The notes: generated by a model not told the origin, from the letters alone. A DNA stretch of 64,000 nucleotides from Pseudopyrenochaeta lycopersici (GCA_003313425.1 NHZP01000010.1:1054001-1118000), one strand, 5' to 3'. Shown: positions 32,544 through 43,299, counted from the first letter of the stretch. Numbers and translations: made by a program.

Positions 32544-35540
32544 TCAATTATTTCTTTTCGACTTTCCCTTCTTCTGTTTCTTTCCTCCTCCGCCAGCCTC
32601 ATCACCGCTAGTTTTCTTCCCATTCGCATTCACGAAACCATCTCCGCCCATATCGTCCTCCTTTTCTTTGATAAGCAGCTCATTTAATGCCTCGTTGAAT
32701 TTTTCGAGCTCTATGATATCGCCAATCCTGACGCGCATGTAGTCAAACGCAATGGCGACTTTCATATCTTTGTTCCGTACTTTGATGATGCGCTCATTCT
32801 CATGCAATGACGAGGCTTGATGTTGCAGGATCGGGATGGTCTTACCTGGAGGAGCTGCTGATGAGGGTGCAATGGTGGGATGCATGTCCATGTTATCCGC
32901 ATTTTGGACTGTAAAGTCGTCGCCTTCACCTTCACCATCTTCATCTACCTCTCCAACCACTTCCTTTTTGTGAAGAAGCGGATCTTCCGGTTCGCCATCC
33001 GTCACTGTCTGTAAGACAGGAATCTTCTGGTATCGCTGACTGAAATGCGTGAGCACTACTGCTTTAGCATTCATCTGTGCACCGATGCCTAAGGCTTCGG
33101 AGGTGGTGGAATGTTTCTTTGCTTTTGCATCGCCTTGTAACTCGTCATCGAACGTGGCTTCGTGGATGAGGACTGTAGTGTCTATACCAATCTTCGAGAA
33201 ATGGTAACTGGGTCTACAGTCCCCAGAGTAGCTAATCTTGAGTGGCTTAACATTGGGGCTGTCTGTGGCGGAAGGCGGAAATGAGATAGAGACCGCCATC
33301 GCCCCGTGACAATGTGCTACTTTAGCGGCCTGAATATCGGAGAAGCCAAAGAGTCTTCCATACTCCTGTCTACGAATTGACGGATACTCGACTTCATCCC
33401 TCCCGAAGGAATTGAGAATCGATAGTGTTGAGCTCTTGCGTTGCTCGTTGGGCGATATCTGCAAAGGGAGGATGCGACTGTATCCAAAGTCTTCAATAAA
33501 TGAGTACTCGTGAAGCCATTGAAGCATACCACTATGTGATATAACGGAGAGGCCGTAGTCAGTGCCATCGATGAGTGGTAGGGAAGCCGGTATGGGGCGG
33601 CGATTTGGTATGCTATTGTGCACCACATCATACCAGGCTTGAATGACGGACGCAGTGCCTAAATGATGGTCGGCATGCAAGTGACTGATCCAGATAAGAC
33701 GCAGACCTTTGAGGACATCAACGAGTTCTTCTCGAGAGAAGATTCTGGCTAGCTGTCCTAATGTGTTCTCACCGCAATCGAAGAGGTAATTGCCTATGCC
33801 GGGAACTCGCACCAAGGTGGCAGACACATTGCGGTATTTGGATGGCAGAGCCGACCCTGTTCCGAGTGTGATGACTTCTGTGTGGGGGCGCGCTAGTTGC
33901 TGTGCCCACGCCTGCATGGTCTGTTGGTCATCTTGTACCGCTTTCCGAGCCTTTTCTGCAAGATCTAGGACTTCTGGGGCTGTCTCTCGCCTTACTATAG
34001 CAGGATTAAACAGTGTCGAGGCAGTCTCCGTCTTCGTTGCAAACTTTGGCATCAACACAAAGCTCATGCCCCTGTCGGCAATAATCGCGCCTTGTGGAAG
34101 AGCGGAAGACTCAGCCAGGCTGACAGTGTGTGGACTCCTCTGTGGACTTGTGCCGTCATCATGCACAGGCGTGGAGTACCTCGCAGGATCGACTTGTCCC
34201 AGGCGCGTCGCTTGGCCAGCTACTGAGTCGTTGGCGATGCGGTTCGGGCACTTATCAATGGACGAGATTACATGCTGCACGTTATGCAGTCTACCAATAA
34301 ACTCAGTCAGTGCCGGCTGGCCATAGACGCCCGGGCCAAGCACCCAGATGATAGCTCCAATGCCAGCCATGACTTGCGGAGAAGCAAGCTCCTCCAGCTG
34401 AAGGGTGCACTGAAGATACTCCACAGAAGGAATATCCAAAATGGCAACACCTTGACCAGGTCTGTCCGCTCCAAGAACTTGTTCGGGTGTTATCCAGTTT
34501 CCGTCCTTGTTTTGGACCGAGTGGCCGGCAGTCAGTTTCCCAAAGTCTGGCCCGGGATTGACGCCAAGCGCTTTCGCGCGTGCAACGTCAAAAGCACCGC
34601 GAGACGGATGCGTTCGTACAATATATGAAATAGACTCCGGGGCAGGTTGGGTCGGCGGAAGCGCCAATATTCGTGCCCCCGGCCATGGTGTGCGTGTAAA
34701 GACAGTAATGTCGGGAAGGGGATCTGAGCCGCCCGGTCTCGGCCCATTATATGGCTCATAGCCATGGGTATCTGGGTTGCGGACGAACATGGCCGCAGGC
34801 ATTTCCACCTCTGAGATGTGGCGCTCCACAAGGGTGTCGAAGCTCCAGTTGGAATCAAACATGTACTTGATGGTGGCTGCTCGTATGCGATCATATCGCG
34901 CCTCCCGATCCCCTGGAGTCTCGTTGACAGGAGCCTGGTGGTCTTCAAACGTGTTGAGATGGGCGTCAAAACGTTGCCGCCGTGCCTCCAACTCGGATTC
35001 TGGTTGCCGATTCTGCTCCTGGCTTGCGGGCTTGACAGCGAGGGCCCAGACTTGAATGTTTGCATCTTGCCAGGTTGGTGGGATGAGGCCATTGTCGTCT
35101 CTTTGCGGCGACTGATGTGCATACTCGGTGGCATTGATTGGGATACCCTTGCGGAAGATGAACCTGCGGCAAGTGCCCAGTGTATGCTTTAGGTTGGGCG
35201 GCCCGTAGATGTTGAAATGGGGCTTCGGCGGTGCCTGGCCTGTCCTGCCCCGGCTTTGCGCCTGGCGATGAATCTCCAAAGACTGCTCATACGAGCTCGT
35301 GCTGGAGTCAGCCAAGGTGAGCATCATGCCAATCAGGCCGCCCATGTTCTTCCACTCGGCTCTGCCCGTCAAGAAGAAGTCCTGCGCCTTCAACAGCCGC
35401 GTTCCCTGCTGCACCATGGCGCGCTGGGTCCCCTCGGCCAGGCTGCCAAAGACATAGTGCTTGCTTGCGGTGCGCAGGACGAGCGTCGTGCCCGGCGTGT
35501 CCGCCGTTGGCGTCGTGATGATCTCAATGCTCGAGCTCAT
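32544..35540 (-). CDS. TRZ1: Long-form tRNase Z (ELAC2/Trz1)
   Basis: A single 998-residue frame starting MSSSIEIITTP, the usual beginning of fungal tRNase Z. The N-terminal half is the degenerate metallo-beta-lactamase domain that binds tRNA. The C-terminal half holds the catalytic domain: GTGSALPSKYRNVSATLV, then the metal-binding ISHLHADHHLG (about residue 620), SGDCRPS, HEATFDDE and LTHFSQRY. It removes 3' trailers from nuclear and mitochondrial pre-tRNAs. The C-terminus is Lys/Gly-rich and could be a nuclear localisation signal. The frame stays open 142 codons upstream of the ATG without another ATG; this stretch is basic, which raises the possibility of a non-AUG mitochondrial form. Long acidic and Gln/Pro-rich insertions make it larger than yeast Trz1 (838). 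Confidence 0.92.
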   Translation of the reverse strand: MSSSIEIITTPTADTPGTTLVLRTASKHYVFGSLAEGTQRAMVQQGTRLLKAQDFFLTGRAEWKNMGGLIGMMLTLADSSTSSYEQSLEIHRQAQSRGRTGQAPPKPHFNIYGPPNLKHTLGTCRRFIFRKGIPINATEYAHQSPQRDDNGLIPPTWQDANIQVWALAVKPASQEQNRQPESELEARRQRFDAHLNTFEDHQAPVNETPGDREARYDRIRAATIKYMFDSNWSFDTLVERHISEVEMPAAMFVRNPDTHGYEPYNGPRPGGSDPLPDITVFTRTPWPGARILALPPTQPAPESISYIVRTHPSRGAFDVARAKALGVNPGPDFGKLTAGHSVQNKDGNWITPEQVLGADRPGQGVAILDIPSVEYLQCTLQLEELASPQVMAGIGAIIWVLGPGVYGQPALTEFIGRLHNVQHVISSIDKCPNRIANDSVAGQATRLGQVDPARYSTPVHDDGTSPQRSPHTVSLAESSALPQGAIIADRGMSFVLMPKFATKTETASTLFNPAIVRRETAPEVLDLAEKARKAVQDDQQTMQAWAQQLARPHTEVITLGTGSALPSKYRNVSATLVRVPGIGNYLFDCGENTLGQLARIFSREELVDVLKGLRLIWISHLHADHHLGTASVIQAWYDVVHNSIPNRRPIPASLPLIDGTDYGLSVISHSGMLQWLHEYSFIEDFGYSRILPLQISPNEQRKSSTLSILNSFGRDEVEYPSIRRQEYGRLFGFSDIQAAKVAHCHGAMAVSISFPPSATDSPNVKPLKISYSGDCRPSYHFSKIGIDTTVLIHEATFDDELQGDAKAKKHSTTSEALGIGAQMNAKAVVLTHFSQRYQKIPVLQTVTDGEPEDPLLHKKEVVGEVDEDGEGEGDDFTVQNADNMDMHPTIAPSSAAPPGKTIPILQHQASSLHENERIIKVRNKDMKVAIAFDYMRVRIGDIIELEKFNEALNELLIKEKEDDMGGDGFVNANGKKTSGDEAGGGGKKQKKGKSKRNN

Positions 35541-36122
35541 GTTGTCGCCTTCGCTCAGCTTTGCACGTCGTCTGTCTTGCGGCTTCGCTTGCGCGCAGCT
35601 ACGGGCGTCGAGAGGTTCGAGGAGCGGTTTTCGACTGTGGCCGCATCGGGTGGGTGCAGGGTAAGAGTGCGAGTTGGTTTGCGCTCTTGCGGGCGCCACC
35701 TCGCTTGAACAGCGGGCGGTGCTTGTTGCTAATCTTCGGCGGAGCAGAAGAGATGGAATTGATATGTACACAGAAGGAGAGTGGAGAGTCACGGCAGCGT
35801 CGCCGCTGGTGTGCACGGTAAGATGGCCAAATAGTGGGCGCGCTGCAAACAACAAACAGTTGCGCCTGAGAATCGTTCCGCGCCCGCTGGCGATCAGTTT
35901 GGAAGCCAATTTGGCGGCCCAGTGGAATGCCGCAAAACCCTTATCTTGTGCTGCCCGACAGCACAAGAGCGCACCCGAAATGAGTCAAAACCTGACTGCG
36001 TGGTGGCGGCGTCACTTTTTTTGCGGGAGTCAAGAGGTTAATGACATCGGCAGCTGCAGCCGCCGACATTTGGCTTGGCTTGAATTAATCCCAGCTGGCG
36101 CAGCATTTGACGCCCTGGTCTC
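35541..36122. other. tRNase Z promoter and SDR 3' side
   Basis: About 580 bp. The part next to tRNase Z is GC-rich and open in its frame (see findings). Otherwise no gene seen. Confidence 0.4.
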
Positions 36123-36989
36123 TCAATTTTTATTCCTCAGTGCTCCACCATCAATAGTTATGTCCTGTCCCGTAATGAAGCCCGCTTCAATCAAGTACAA
36201 AGCTGCGTTCGCTATATCTGCCGGCCTGCCCGCCCTGTTCGTTGGATGATCCTTCACATCCTTCTCGCTGACCTGACTCTCCCAAGTCATCCCCTTCTCA
36301 TCGCCCTCCTTGCTCTCATGTGCAACCTTGATTCGCCCAGGAGCAATCAGGTTGACCCTGATGCCCAGCGAGCCCAAGCTGATTGCCATTGAATGCATCA
36401 ATCCCAACTGCCCCGCCTTGCTAGATGCATACCCCTCTTGATTCGGATCAGACTGGTGTGCGCGGAACGATCCAATGTGTATGATGCAAGGTCCTGCAGG
36501 GCTCGAGTTGTCCTCATTCACAATATGTGCACCCTTTTCGACATCAGAGGCATGGCCTTTCATATACGGAATGCAAGCCTGTGACATGGCAAAAGGTCCC
36601 GTAAGATTCGTGTCCATGTACGCCTGCCACTCCGAGAGGGTAGACGGATCTTCCATGGTCTTTCCGTCCTTCCACTGCGGACTAGCGATGCCTCCGTTAT
36701 TGATGAGAACATCGATTCGGCCATTGAAGAATTCGGCGGCTTTTTTCACTTTTGCCCGAATATCCTCAACATTGCGGAGGTCGCAGATTGCAGAATCTAC
36801 TTTCCCCTGCTCGTAATACTGTTTCAAATGCACTTTCGTTGTATGCTCGAGTTCCTCTTCGTCGATATCTAACATGTAGGCGCGATGGTTGGCTTCTAGC
36901 ATCATACGCGTCAACGCTCGTCCAATCCCCCGAGCACCGCCCGAGATGATAATATTTCTGGACAAGATGTTGTTCTCAACTGGAGGCAT
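36123..36989 (-). CDS. Short-chain dehydrogenase/reductase (classical SDR)
   Basis: An uninterrupted 288-residue frame. The cofactor motif SGGARGIG (16-23) is followed by an acidic residue after beta-2 (LDIDEEE), which suggests NAD(H) preference. NNGG (97-100), catalytic Ser in HIGSFRA (S174) and YASSK (Y187, K191) complete the classical catalytic set. The C-terminal GFITGQDITIDGGALRNKN is the usual SDR ending. The substrate cannot be told from sequence. There is no targeting signal. It runs in the same direction as tRNase Z but is separated from its start by 580 bp, so it is not obviously coupled. Confidence 0.92.
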   Translation of the reverse strand: MPPVENNILSRNIIISGGARGIGRALTRMMLEANHRAYMLDIDEEELEHTTKVHLKQYYEQGKVDSAICDLRNVEDIRAKVKKAAEFFNGRIDVLINNGGIASPQWKDGKTMEDPSTLSEWQAYMDTNLTGPFAMSQACIPYMKGHASDVEKGAHIVNEDNSSPAGPCIIHIGSFRAHQSDPNQEGYASSKAGQLGLMHSMAISLGSLGIRVNLIAPGRIKVAHESKEGDEKGMTWESQVSEKDVKDHPTNRAGRPADIANAALYLIEAGFITGQDITIDGGALRNKN

Positions 36990-38050
36990 TCTGAAAATGA
37001 TGATCCCGGTATGGTTGAAAGAGTAGGGACAGAAACGAGTCGATATCTGCTGTAGCTATGCACTTTTGACGACTTCACACGTTGCTCTGACGTCACGCCT
37101 TCAACACCTCAGGAGTGCAAGTCCGTGGAGGCCGCGTTCAACCAAATTGTCCAGATTCCGTGCATGGATAAGCAATTAAATGAGGGCAGCCAGTACGCTG
37201 TAGAAATTGTGTCAAATTCTTAACTTCTCTCTTCACAATCTCGTAGCGCTCACGATACTAGCTTCATAAGGATAGCGATCTTCACCCCGAAACGTGAATA
37301 CTTTGGAGCTTTACCTCAACCTCCGCAACAGTCGACACTTCTAACATTTCAAGTCAGAGGCAGCCCGCTACAACATCACCACGTTGACCATCTGCCTCTG
37401 CCTCTCAGCCAAAGTATTCGAGAGCGTGAAGTACGTTATGGATCAAAGGACATTGATTTGGTCGTGTTGCTTTGATTCTGCAGTCTAAGCACGTAGAACC
37501 GTGATCCTGCTTGCTGCTTGCAATGCTTATCTTCAATAGGCCCGGCGTTGTTTAGTCGTCCAGTCATTATCTTCGGCACTATTGCTGCGAAATCCACGTT
37601 ATTTTTAAGTAATCCAGTCTATTCATCACCTGTTTTTAAGTACCGGGCGGGTCTTCTGGGAAGCCTGTGGTGCACGGAAGTAATGAGTCTGATTTTCGTC
37701 TGTAGGCTGGCGGAGTTGTCGTAGAATGGACTCTAGCCGCCGTATTCATTAACTTTGCTTCGCTGAAGCGGTCAGATAACCCTTCAAAGTTGAAGAGCTC
37801 AGAAGCTTTACATTGAAAAGAGGCTGTTCAAGCACGCAATTTTTTTCATTCATGAATGCTGAAGGCTGTGACAAGGCCTTTTCTGGCGGAGCTATAGGTA
37901 AGGTCAGAATGATCTAGGTATGGTAGCACAAGCATAGGAATGCTTCATCCCTTCATTCGGCACCAGCGATAAAAGCACCCAGACCCTGAAATTGAGTGAT
38001 ACACTGTCTCGGTTTCACTGTCTACCTCGCTCTGACCTATCGCCGGCGTC
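36990..38050. other. Divergent intergenic region, SDR / secreted protein
   Basis: About 1.06 kb with both promoters. It is AT-rich near the secreted-protein gene. Nothing else recognised. Confidence 0.4.
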
Positions 38051-38607
38051 ATGTATCTCCTCGCCAGCCTACTGTTTCTTGTTCCATGCGTCTTCGCAAT
38101 TCCTGCGCCACAAATCGAGGGGGCTCCCGTCACGGCGGTAGCGAACGAGGGCTCAATAACACATCTGTACCTCTGTACTGATGCGACATTCAAAGGAACA
38201 TGTGCGAATATCCATTTGGATGTTTCGGCCTGCTGTAAGTCTAGCATACCCAACAGATGAAGGTTGGCAAGAGCTCAGGAAGTTGGAATGCAAGGAGGGA
38301 ATGACCAGGAAAAACGAGGCTGAGCATTAATTTTGATCAGATAACATTGAGGACGTGTACAAAAAGCAGGCATCATCTGCTGGTCCAGACGAGGGCACGT
38401 TTTGCACTTTGTATTCGTAAGTTTCTTCTCGAACACGCAATCATGCAAATGAACGACACTAAGAAGTGATGCAGGGAACCTGAATGCCGCGGCAAAGCTT
38501 TACCATTCACTCACCCTGGGATCCGGAATCTGGAGCGGTATGGCTTCGACAATGTACTAAGTTCAGTGCGGTGCGACTTCATTGCAGGGTGGCACAGTCA
38601 CCCTTGA
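38051..38607 (+). CDS. Small secreted cysteine-containing protein, crystallin-like pattern
   Basis: Three exons (38051-38234, 38341-38416, 38475-38607; introns 106 and 58 nt, both GT-AG) join to 130 residues. A signal peptide (about 1-17, MYLLASLLFLVPCVFA) is followed by IPAPQ. The mature protein has six cysteines arranged LYLC, KGTC, SACY, TFCTLY, PECRG and VRC. Two similar halves are visible: C-x(7)-C with a following turn, and C-x(6)-C-x-G. GPDEGTFCTLY is a motif I associate with a family of small secreted fungal proteins of beta/gamma-crystallin-like layout. It is probably extracellular with three disulfides. Function is unknown; such proteins are often listed as candidate effectors, which is inference. 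Confidence 0.75.
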
Positions 38608-38913
38608 AATGACATCCTTACTTTTATTTAGCTGCAATTCATTGCAGATGATAGTAGGGGACACGCGACGGCAACCAGGAATCGAAGCAGAGCGAGAGTG
38701 TCAGGGCAAAGAAGAGCACCGAATTGACATGGAACGTGTCGGGAGAAGCTATTGTGAACTGGATGTATAAAGTATAACCTAGAATTTTTGCATCCATGAA
38801 ATATCGAAGCCTTTAAGCGCCGGAAACGCCAATCCGTGAAGTACAGGTATATGACCGCATCCGTCAATGCATCGTGAGAACAAAAGCCAACATTAATACT
38901 AATACAGCTCCGT
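38608..38913. other. Convergent 3' region
   Basis: About 300 bp between the secreted protein gene and fibrillarin. No gene seen. Confidence 0.4.
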
Positions 38914-40062
38914 CTATTGCGATCGTTGGTAGACGCCGACAACCATGGCGTGGTCGCGTTCGAAAGGCTCGAGCGTAAGCTGCTCCTTGGGCTTGATGCC
39001 CATTTCCCTGAGTTTTGCGACCTCTTGTGCAAATACGGCTTCGGGTGCGGCGGTCGAATCGATACAGTTGGCTTTGATAGAAATGACAATACCTCCGCCA
39101 ACCTTCAAGAACAGACCAGCTGCATACATGTTAGCCAAATGTTGTGCAGGAGAGGCACGTGGCGAGCTTACCATTGAGGCCGACAATACGAGCCTGATCG
39201 GGCTGGGCGACATCGGCGAAGATGCAGTCAACCATGCCAACAAGCATGCGGTATTTGAGCGGGTGACGGGCATCCTCAACAATGGGAATGACGTTTGTGC
39301 GGTGGGTGGCCATATTGATTAGATCACGGCCAGAGCGGTGGGAGAACTCGACAGCGAAGACGGTGCCTTCAGGACCGACGATATCAGCAACGTGCGACAC
39401 GCTGGTGCCAGATGCGGCGCCAAGGTAGAGGACCTTGCTTCCGGGGCCCATGTAGATGTTGTCGACGCCGCCAAGGATACCAGCTGCCAATTTACTTCTG
39501 AAGGGGTTCCAGACGCGGTACTCGGTGCTGCTGGGGGTCGAATCATCGCCGTCGGGGGCAGTGGAGGCACCGACGCTGATGCGCTTCTCGCCGTAGACAC
39601 TCTCGCCAGGCGTCAGGTTCTTGGTGACAAGAAGATCTTCCTTTCCGCGGGCAACGAAGACACCGGCGTGACGATGGGGCTCGACGATGACCTTGCTATG
39701 AAGCCGTCAGCGATTGAGTCCCGATGGGTCGATACAGGGACAGGACTTACGCTCCACCACGGGCGCCTCCCCTTCCACCCCGCGCGCCGCCTCGTGGGGC
39801 ACCACGGCCACCACGGGGAGCACCACGACCACCTCCCCGTCCACCGCGATCACCGAAACCGCCTCGTCCGCCGCCTCGACCACCGCCACCACGTCCGCCG
39901 CGCGGTGTGAAGCCTCCGCGGCCACCGCGATCACCGCCGCCGCCTCGTCCGCCAAATCCGCCACGGCCGCCCCTATGGATGGGTCAGTATAAGCATGGAG
40001 GAGGGGGAGCATGGCCGAGGGCGCAAGGCATGCAGAGAGACATACCTGGGTGTGAAGGCCAT
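38914..40062 (-). CDS. NOP1: Fibrillarin, rRNA 2'-O-methyltransferase
   Basis: Four exons (40046-40062, 39751-39972, 39172-39695, 38914-39119) join to 322 residues. Exon 1 encodes only MAFTP and part of an Arg codon. The GAR domain (about 6-80) is almost wholly Arg, Gly and Phe. The catalytic domain has [39 protein letters not shown] and the SAM site [15 protein letters not shown], and ends in [11 protein letters not shown]. It is the methyltransferase of box C/D snoRNPs in the nucleolus; it modifies pre-rRNA and a histone glutamine. Introns are 73, 55 and 52 nt, all GT-AG. It is divergent from ribosomal protein L17. Apparent long frames on the opposite strand here are artefacts of the GC-rich GAR repeat. 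Confidence 0.96.
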
Positions 40063-40439
40063 TGCTTGTTGCTTGTCGCTTGTCGGGGTTGCAGCTGCAA
40101 CTTTTGCGAAAGAAGGAAACTGCGAGACGGGTCAGCGGGCGGCTCTGTGATGGCGCCGGATTGGCAGGCGGGGCCGGTGCTGTACCTTTGAGAAAATGTG
40201 CAGGCGTGGTGGGCGTGTGGTGGGCGTGTGGTAGGCGCTGCAGGAGCTGCAAGACGTTTGAAGTTGGAGCTCAGAAAAAAATCCAGAGCCCGTCTTGGCG
40301 CTGCGCCAGTCCCACCCAATCACATGGGCGAGGCTCCAGCCGGCTCGCTAGTTTTGCCGAAGCCCACAGAGGGCGTTGAAATGAGGGCCTTCAACCACCA
40401 CCGTCAACCTCTACTAACCACACAGCACCACACGATAAA
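40063..40439. promoter_or_regulatory. Shared divergent promoter, fibrillarin / uL22
   Basis: The two start codons are 377 bp apart and point away from each other, so the region must serve both ribosome-biogenesis genes. It includes GC-rich stretches and a run of near-repeats GGTGGGCGTGTGGT. No factor assigned. Confidence 0.55.
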
Positions 40440-41250
40440 ATGGTATGTCGCCGCCGCCGCCCTTCGCTGGGGCTATGATGGAATTAACTCTGCCAGGTTC
40501 GCTACGGAGCAACCAGCATTGACGGCGCAAAGTCTGCTCGCGCTCGCGGCAGCTACCTCCGCGTATCCTTCAAGAACACCCGCGAGACGGCGCAGGCCAT
40601 CAACGGCTGGAAACTCGAGCGCGCTCTTACATACCTCGGAAATGTCCTGGACCACAAGGAGGCCATTCCCATGAGGCGGTACGCCGGCGGCACGGGACGC
40701 ACTGCGCAGGGTGAGTGAGGTCCCAACGGCTGATGAGCTATCGCGCTGGCCTATGGCAGTGCACTGCAACGCACGAGAAGAGAGGCCCTCCTGCCAGCGC
40801 CGTGGACACGCCGCGAGTTTGAGCGACATTGCATCGGGCACCACGCTGACTTGCAGCAGGCAAAGCCCTCGGCGTCTCCAGGGCCCGCTGGCCCGTCAAG
40901 TCGGCTGAGATCCTCATCGGGCTCCTCAAGAATGCCGAAGCCAACGCCGACACCAAGGGGCTCGACACCAGCAACTTGGTCGTCAAGCACATCCAGGTCA
41001 ACCAGGCCCCCAAGCAGCGAAGGCGCACCTACCGTGCCCACGGTCGTGTCAGTTCCCTCTCTTGCCACCCCCGATTGACCCCCGTCTAATCCGTGTCCAG
41101 ATCAATCCCTACATGTCCAACCCGTCCCACATCGAGCTCATCCTTGCCGAGGGTGCTGAGGTCGTCCAGAAGTCCAACCAGACCCTCGAGCGCCGATTGA
41201 ACTCCAGGCAGCGCGGCAGGGAGACCCGCAAGGCCATCACCGCCGCATAG
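40440..41250 (+). CDS. RPL17: 60S ribosomal protein uL22 (L17)
   Basis: Four exons (40440-40442, 40497-40710, 40860-41047, 41101-41250) give 184 residues, exactly the yeast and human length. Exon 1 is only the ATG, directly followed by donor GTATGT. Exon 2 starts [46 protein letters not shown] and [12 protein letters not shown] are hallmark sequences. The protein lines the nascent-peptide exit tunnel of the large subunit and is needed for 27S pre-rRNA processing. Introns are 54, 149 and 53 nt. The second ends in CAGCAG, and only the downstream AG gives the conserved protein. The gene is divergent from fibrillarin. Confidence 0.96.
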
Positions 41251-42050
41251 AGCGACGCACGCGCCACGCGAGGTTTACGTGAAGAAAAATGGGCATGGCA
41301 TGGGGCACGGTCTGGGAGTCAATGAGCGATGAATCTTTAGGTCTTTCACACTCATCATGTAAACATGATATGGGACTTCGAATTCTCCGGTGTCTGGTCG
41401 ATGAATAAACAAGGCCACGGCCTACTTCTCATCCAAACATTTTCTGTGTCCGCTTGGACAGTGCTGATTACCATTTTGTCTAGATCATGTGAGTTCATCG
41501 TGATCAACATCATATCCGTGGATCCTGCATTCTTAACACCTTCTCATGTCTGTGGCTTCGCGTTTCCAACACTTTGTTTCATGAATTGGTTTTTGGCGAG
41601 TGGACGGATCCTTGTTCGGTACTTTTGGCGGAAGCGATTTCAACGGTTTGTCCGAAACAGGAAATTTGCTTACCCTAGTAAGGTTTAGCCGAACCTTTGG
41701 CTACCATACTTCCTCTGCCAGAACATCATCGCCCTGTGTCAACCCGGACCCTCTTGTTCTTGCTGGATCCATTGAATCTTTTCTCTCTCTCTCCTCATTA
41801 TTTCAGTTCCTGTCCTCGAGTCAGTCACTCCATCTTGTCCTGCTTCCTCGGCGCCTGCCAAGTTTCTACGATCATGACGCAAGCCCAGCACGGCCATGTA
41901 CCTTGCCACCCCATAGCACAAAAGATAAGAAGTCATACATTAGCCTAGGATCTCATTACTTCCAAACGCCCTTTCTACACTTGACAGCTACAGGGCAAAC
42001 AGATACAAGTTGTTTTGCGCACGCAAAACGTCAACCACAAGCACCTCGCT
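41251..42050. other. Intergenic region upstream of GH128 gene
   Basis: About 800 bp with the uL22 3' UTR and the promoter of the next gene. Open frames here lack protein character. Confidence 0.4.
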
Positions 42051-43058
42051 ATGATCCAGTCGTATCAGCACAGAAGCCCGTGGCGACAAACACCTCGCTA
42101 TGCTTCACTACTCGTTCTTCTAGCAAGTGAAGTTCTTGCCCAGGACTCAAAAAGGGGCTTCGCATTCATCGGGGATACTCATGTCCCTGACAATCGTCTC
42201 CTTAGTTCCTCCAACTCTCCACTCGAATGGTACTATAACTGGAGTCCGTACCCAAACAGTAATCTCATCCAACCAGACACTCTTGCATTCATTCCCATGG
42301 TTCACGGTATCGACGCCACGGAAGATTCACGTACAGAGCAAGTCATCCGCAATATACCTCAATCAAGTACGCATCTCTTGAGCTTCAACGAGCCGGACGG
42401 CACGCAAGAGAGCGGTGGCAGTAAAATAAGTCCAAAAGATGCAGCGAAAGCGTACATTAACTATATGGTGCCATTTCAAACTGGAGAGAAGGGAGGGAGG
42501 AAGTGGAAGATCAGCCACCCGAGTACTACTGGCTCACCCATGGGTCTCAAGTGGCTTCGCGAATTCAACACAAGCTGTTATGAGATTGATAGTCGCAATG
42601 GATGTCCAACGGATTTTATTTCCGCGCACTGGTATGGTGCCTTTGACGGTCTCGCCGCCTGGCTTGGTACTCTTGACGAATTCTATAACGCCAATTCTAC
42701 TAGCAACACGCCCTTAAAGATTTGGGTAACTGAAATGGGTTTACCGCAGCAGTCGGCCAAGGATACAGTCGGTATGATGAATCAAACATTACCTTACTTG
42801 GACGGACTCGACTATGTGGAAAGATATGCATGGTTTGGTGCGTTCAGAACGGACGACGCAAATGAGTGGACGGGTGATGGCGTCGCGTTATTTGATGGCG
42901 ATGGAGGATTGACGGAATTGGGAGCATTGTATATGGGCAATGGATTTGAGAAGGGACAGAAGGGCGAAGGTGCAGATTCTGCTGCGAATGCGTTAGATAT
43001 TAGCCTTGGCTTAGTGATGGCCCTGTGTATATGCTCTGCATTCTTCAGTTCGTTATAG
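42051..43058 (+). CDS. GH128 (Asl1-like) glycoside hydrolase, GPI-anchored type
   Basis: An uninterrupted 335-residue frame from the ATG at 42051. A basic N-terminus and hydrophobic stretch (RYASLLVLLASEVLAQ, about 16-31) form the signal peptide. The Glyco_hydro_cc fold follows: KRGFAFIGD, WYYNWSPYP, FIPMVHG, then the acid/base Glu in SFNEPD (E114), HWYG and the nucleophile Glu in WVTEMGLP (E228). GH128 enzymes cleave beta-1,3-glucan, so this one is probably involved in wall remodelling. The C-terminus has a Ser/Ala region (GADSAANA) followed by a hydrophobic tail (LGLVMALCICSAFFSSL), which fits a GPI attachment signal. Several N-glycosylation sequons (NTS, NST, NQT) are present. Confidence 0.9.
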   Translation: MIQSYQHRSPWRQTPRYASLLVLLASEVLAQDSKRGFAFIGDTHVPDNRLLSSSNSPLEWYYNWSPYPNSNLIQPDTLAFIPMVHGIDATEDSRTEQVIRNIPQSSTHLLSFNEPDGTQESGGSKISPKDAAKAYINYMVPFQTGEKGGRKWKISHPSTTGSPMGLKWLREFNTSCYEIDSRNGCPTDFISAHWYGAFDGLAAWLGTLDEFYNANSTSNTPLKIWVTEMGLPQQSAKDTVGMMNQTLPYLDGLDYVERYAWFGAFRTDDANEWTGDGVALFDGDGGLTELGALYMGNGFEKGQKGEGADSAANALDISLGLVMALCICSAFFSSL

Positions 43059-43299
43059 GAACCACTTTTGGTAGACACATGTTGCTAAGTGCCTTTTTTT
43101 CCCTCAGTTCCAACATGAGATCACCGCCGTCATTACCTCGTACATTCTTGTCACTTCATTGTCCTTGCCCTGGCCTTCCACACGGGTGGCGGTCATCTTC
43201 TCATAAACACTCGCCTCCAACGGATGTTGGCTCGGATTGATTGTTCTACCGTCTTTGCTCATCAAGGCACCACCAGTGATACCCTTCTTTGCAAGCAAT

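Noticed and set aside
39724..40191. Long Pro/Arg-rich frames on the plus strand opposite fibrillarin
   Set aside because: They are the antisense reading of the GC-rich GAR repeat and its introns; the minus strand encodes an unmistakable fibrillarin.
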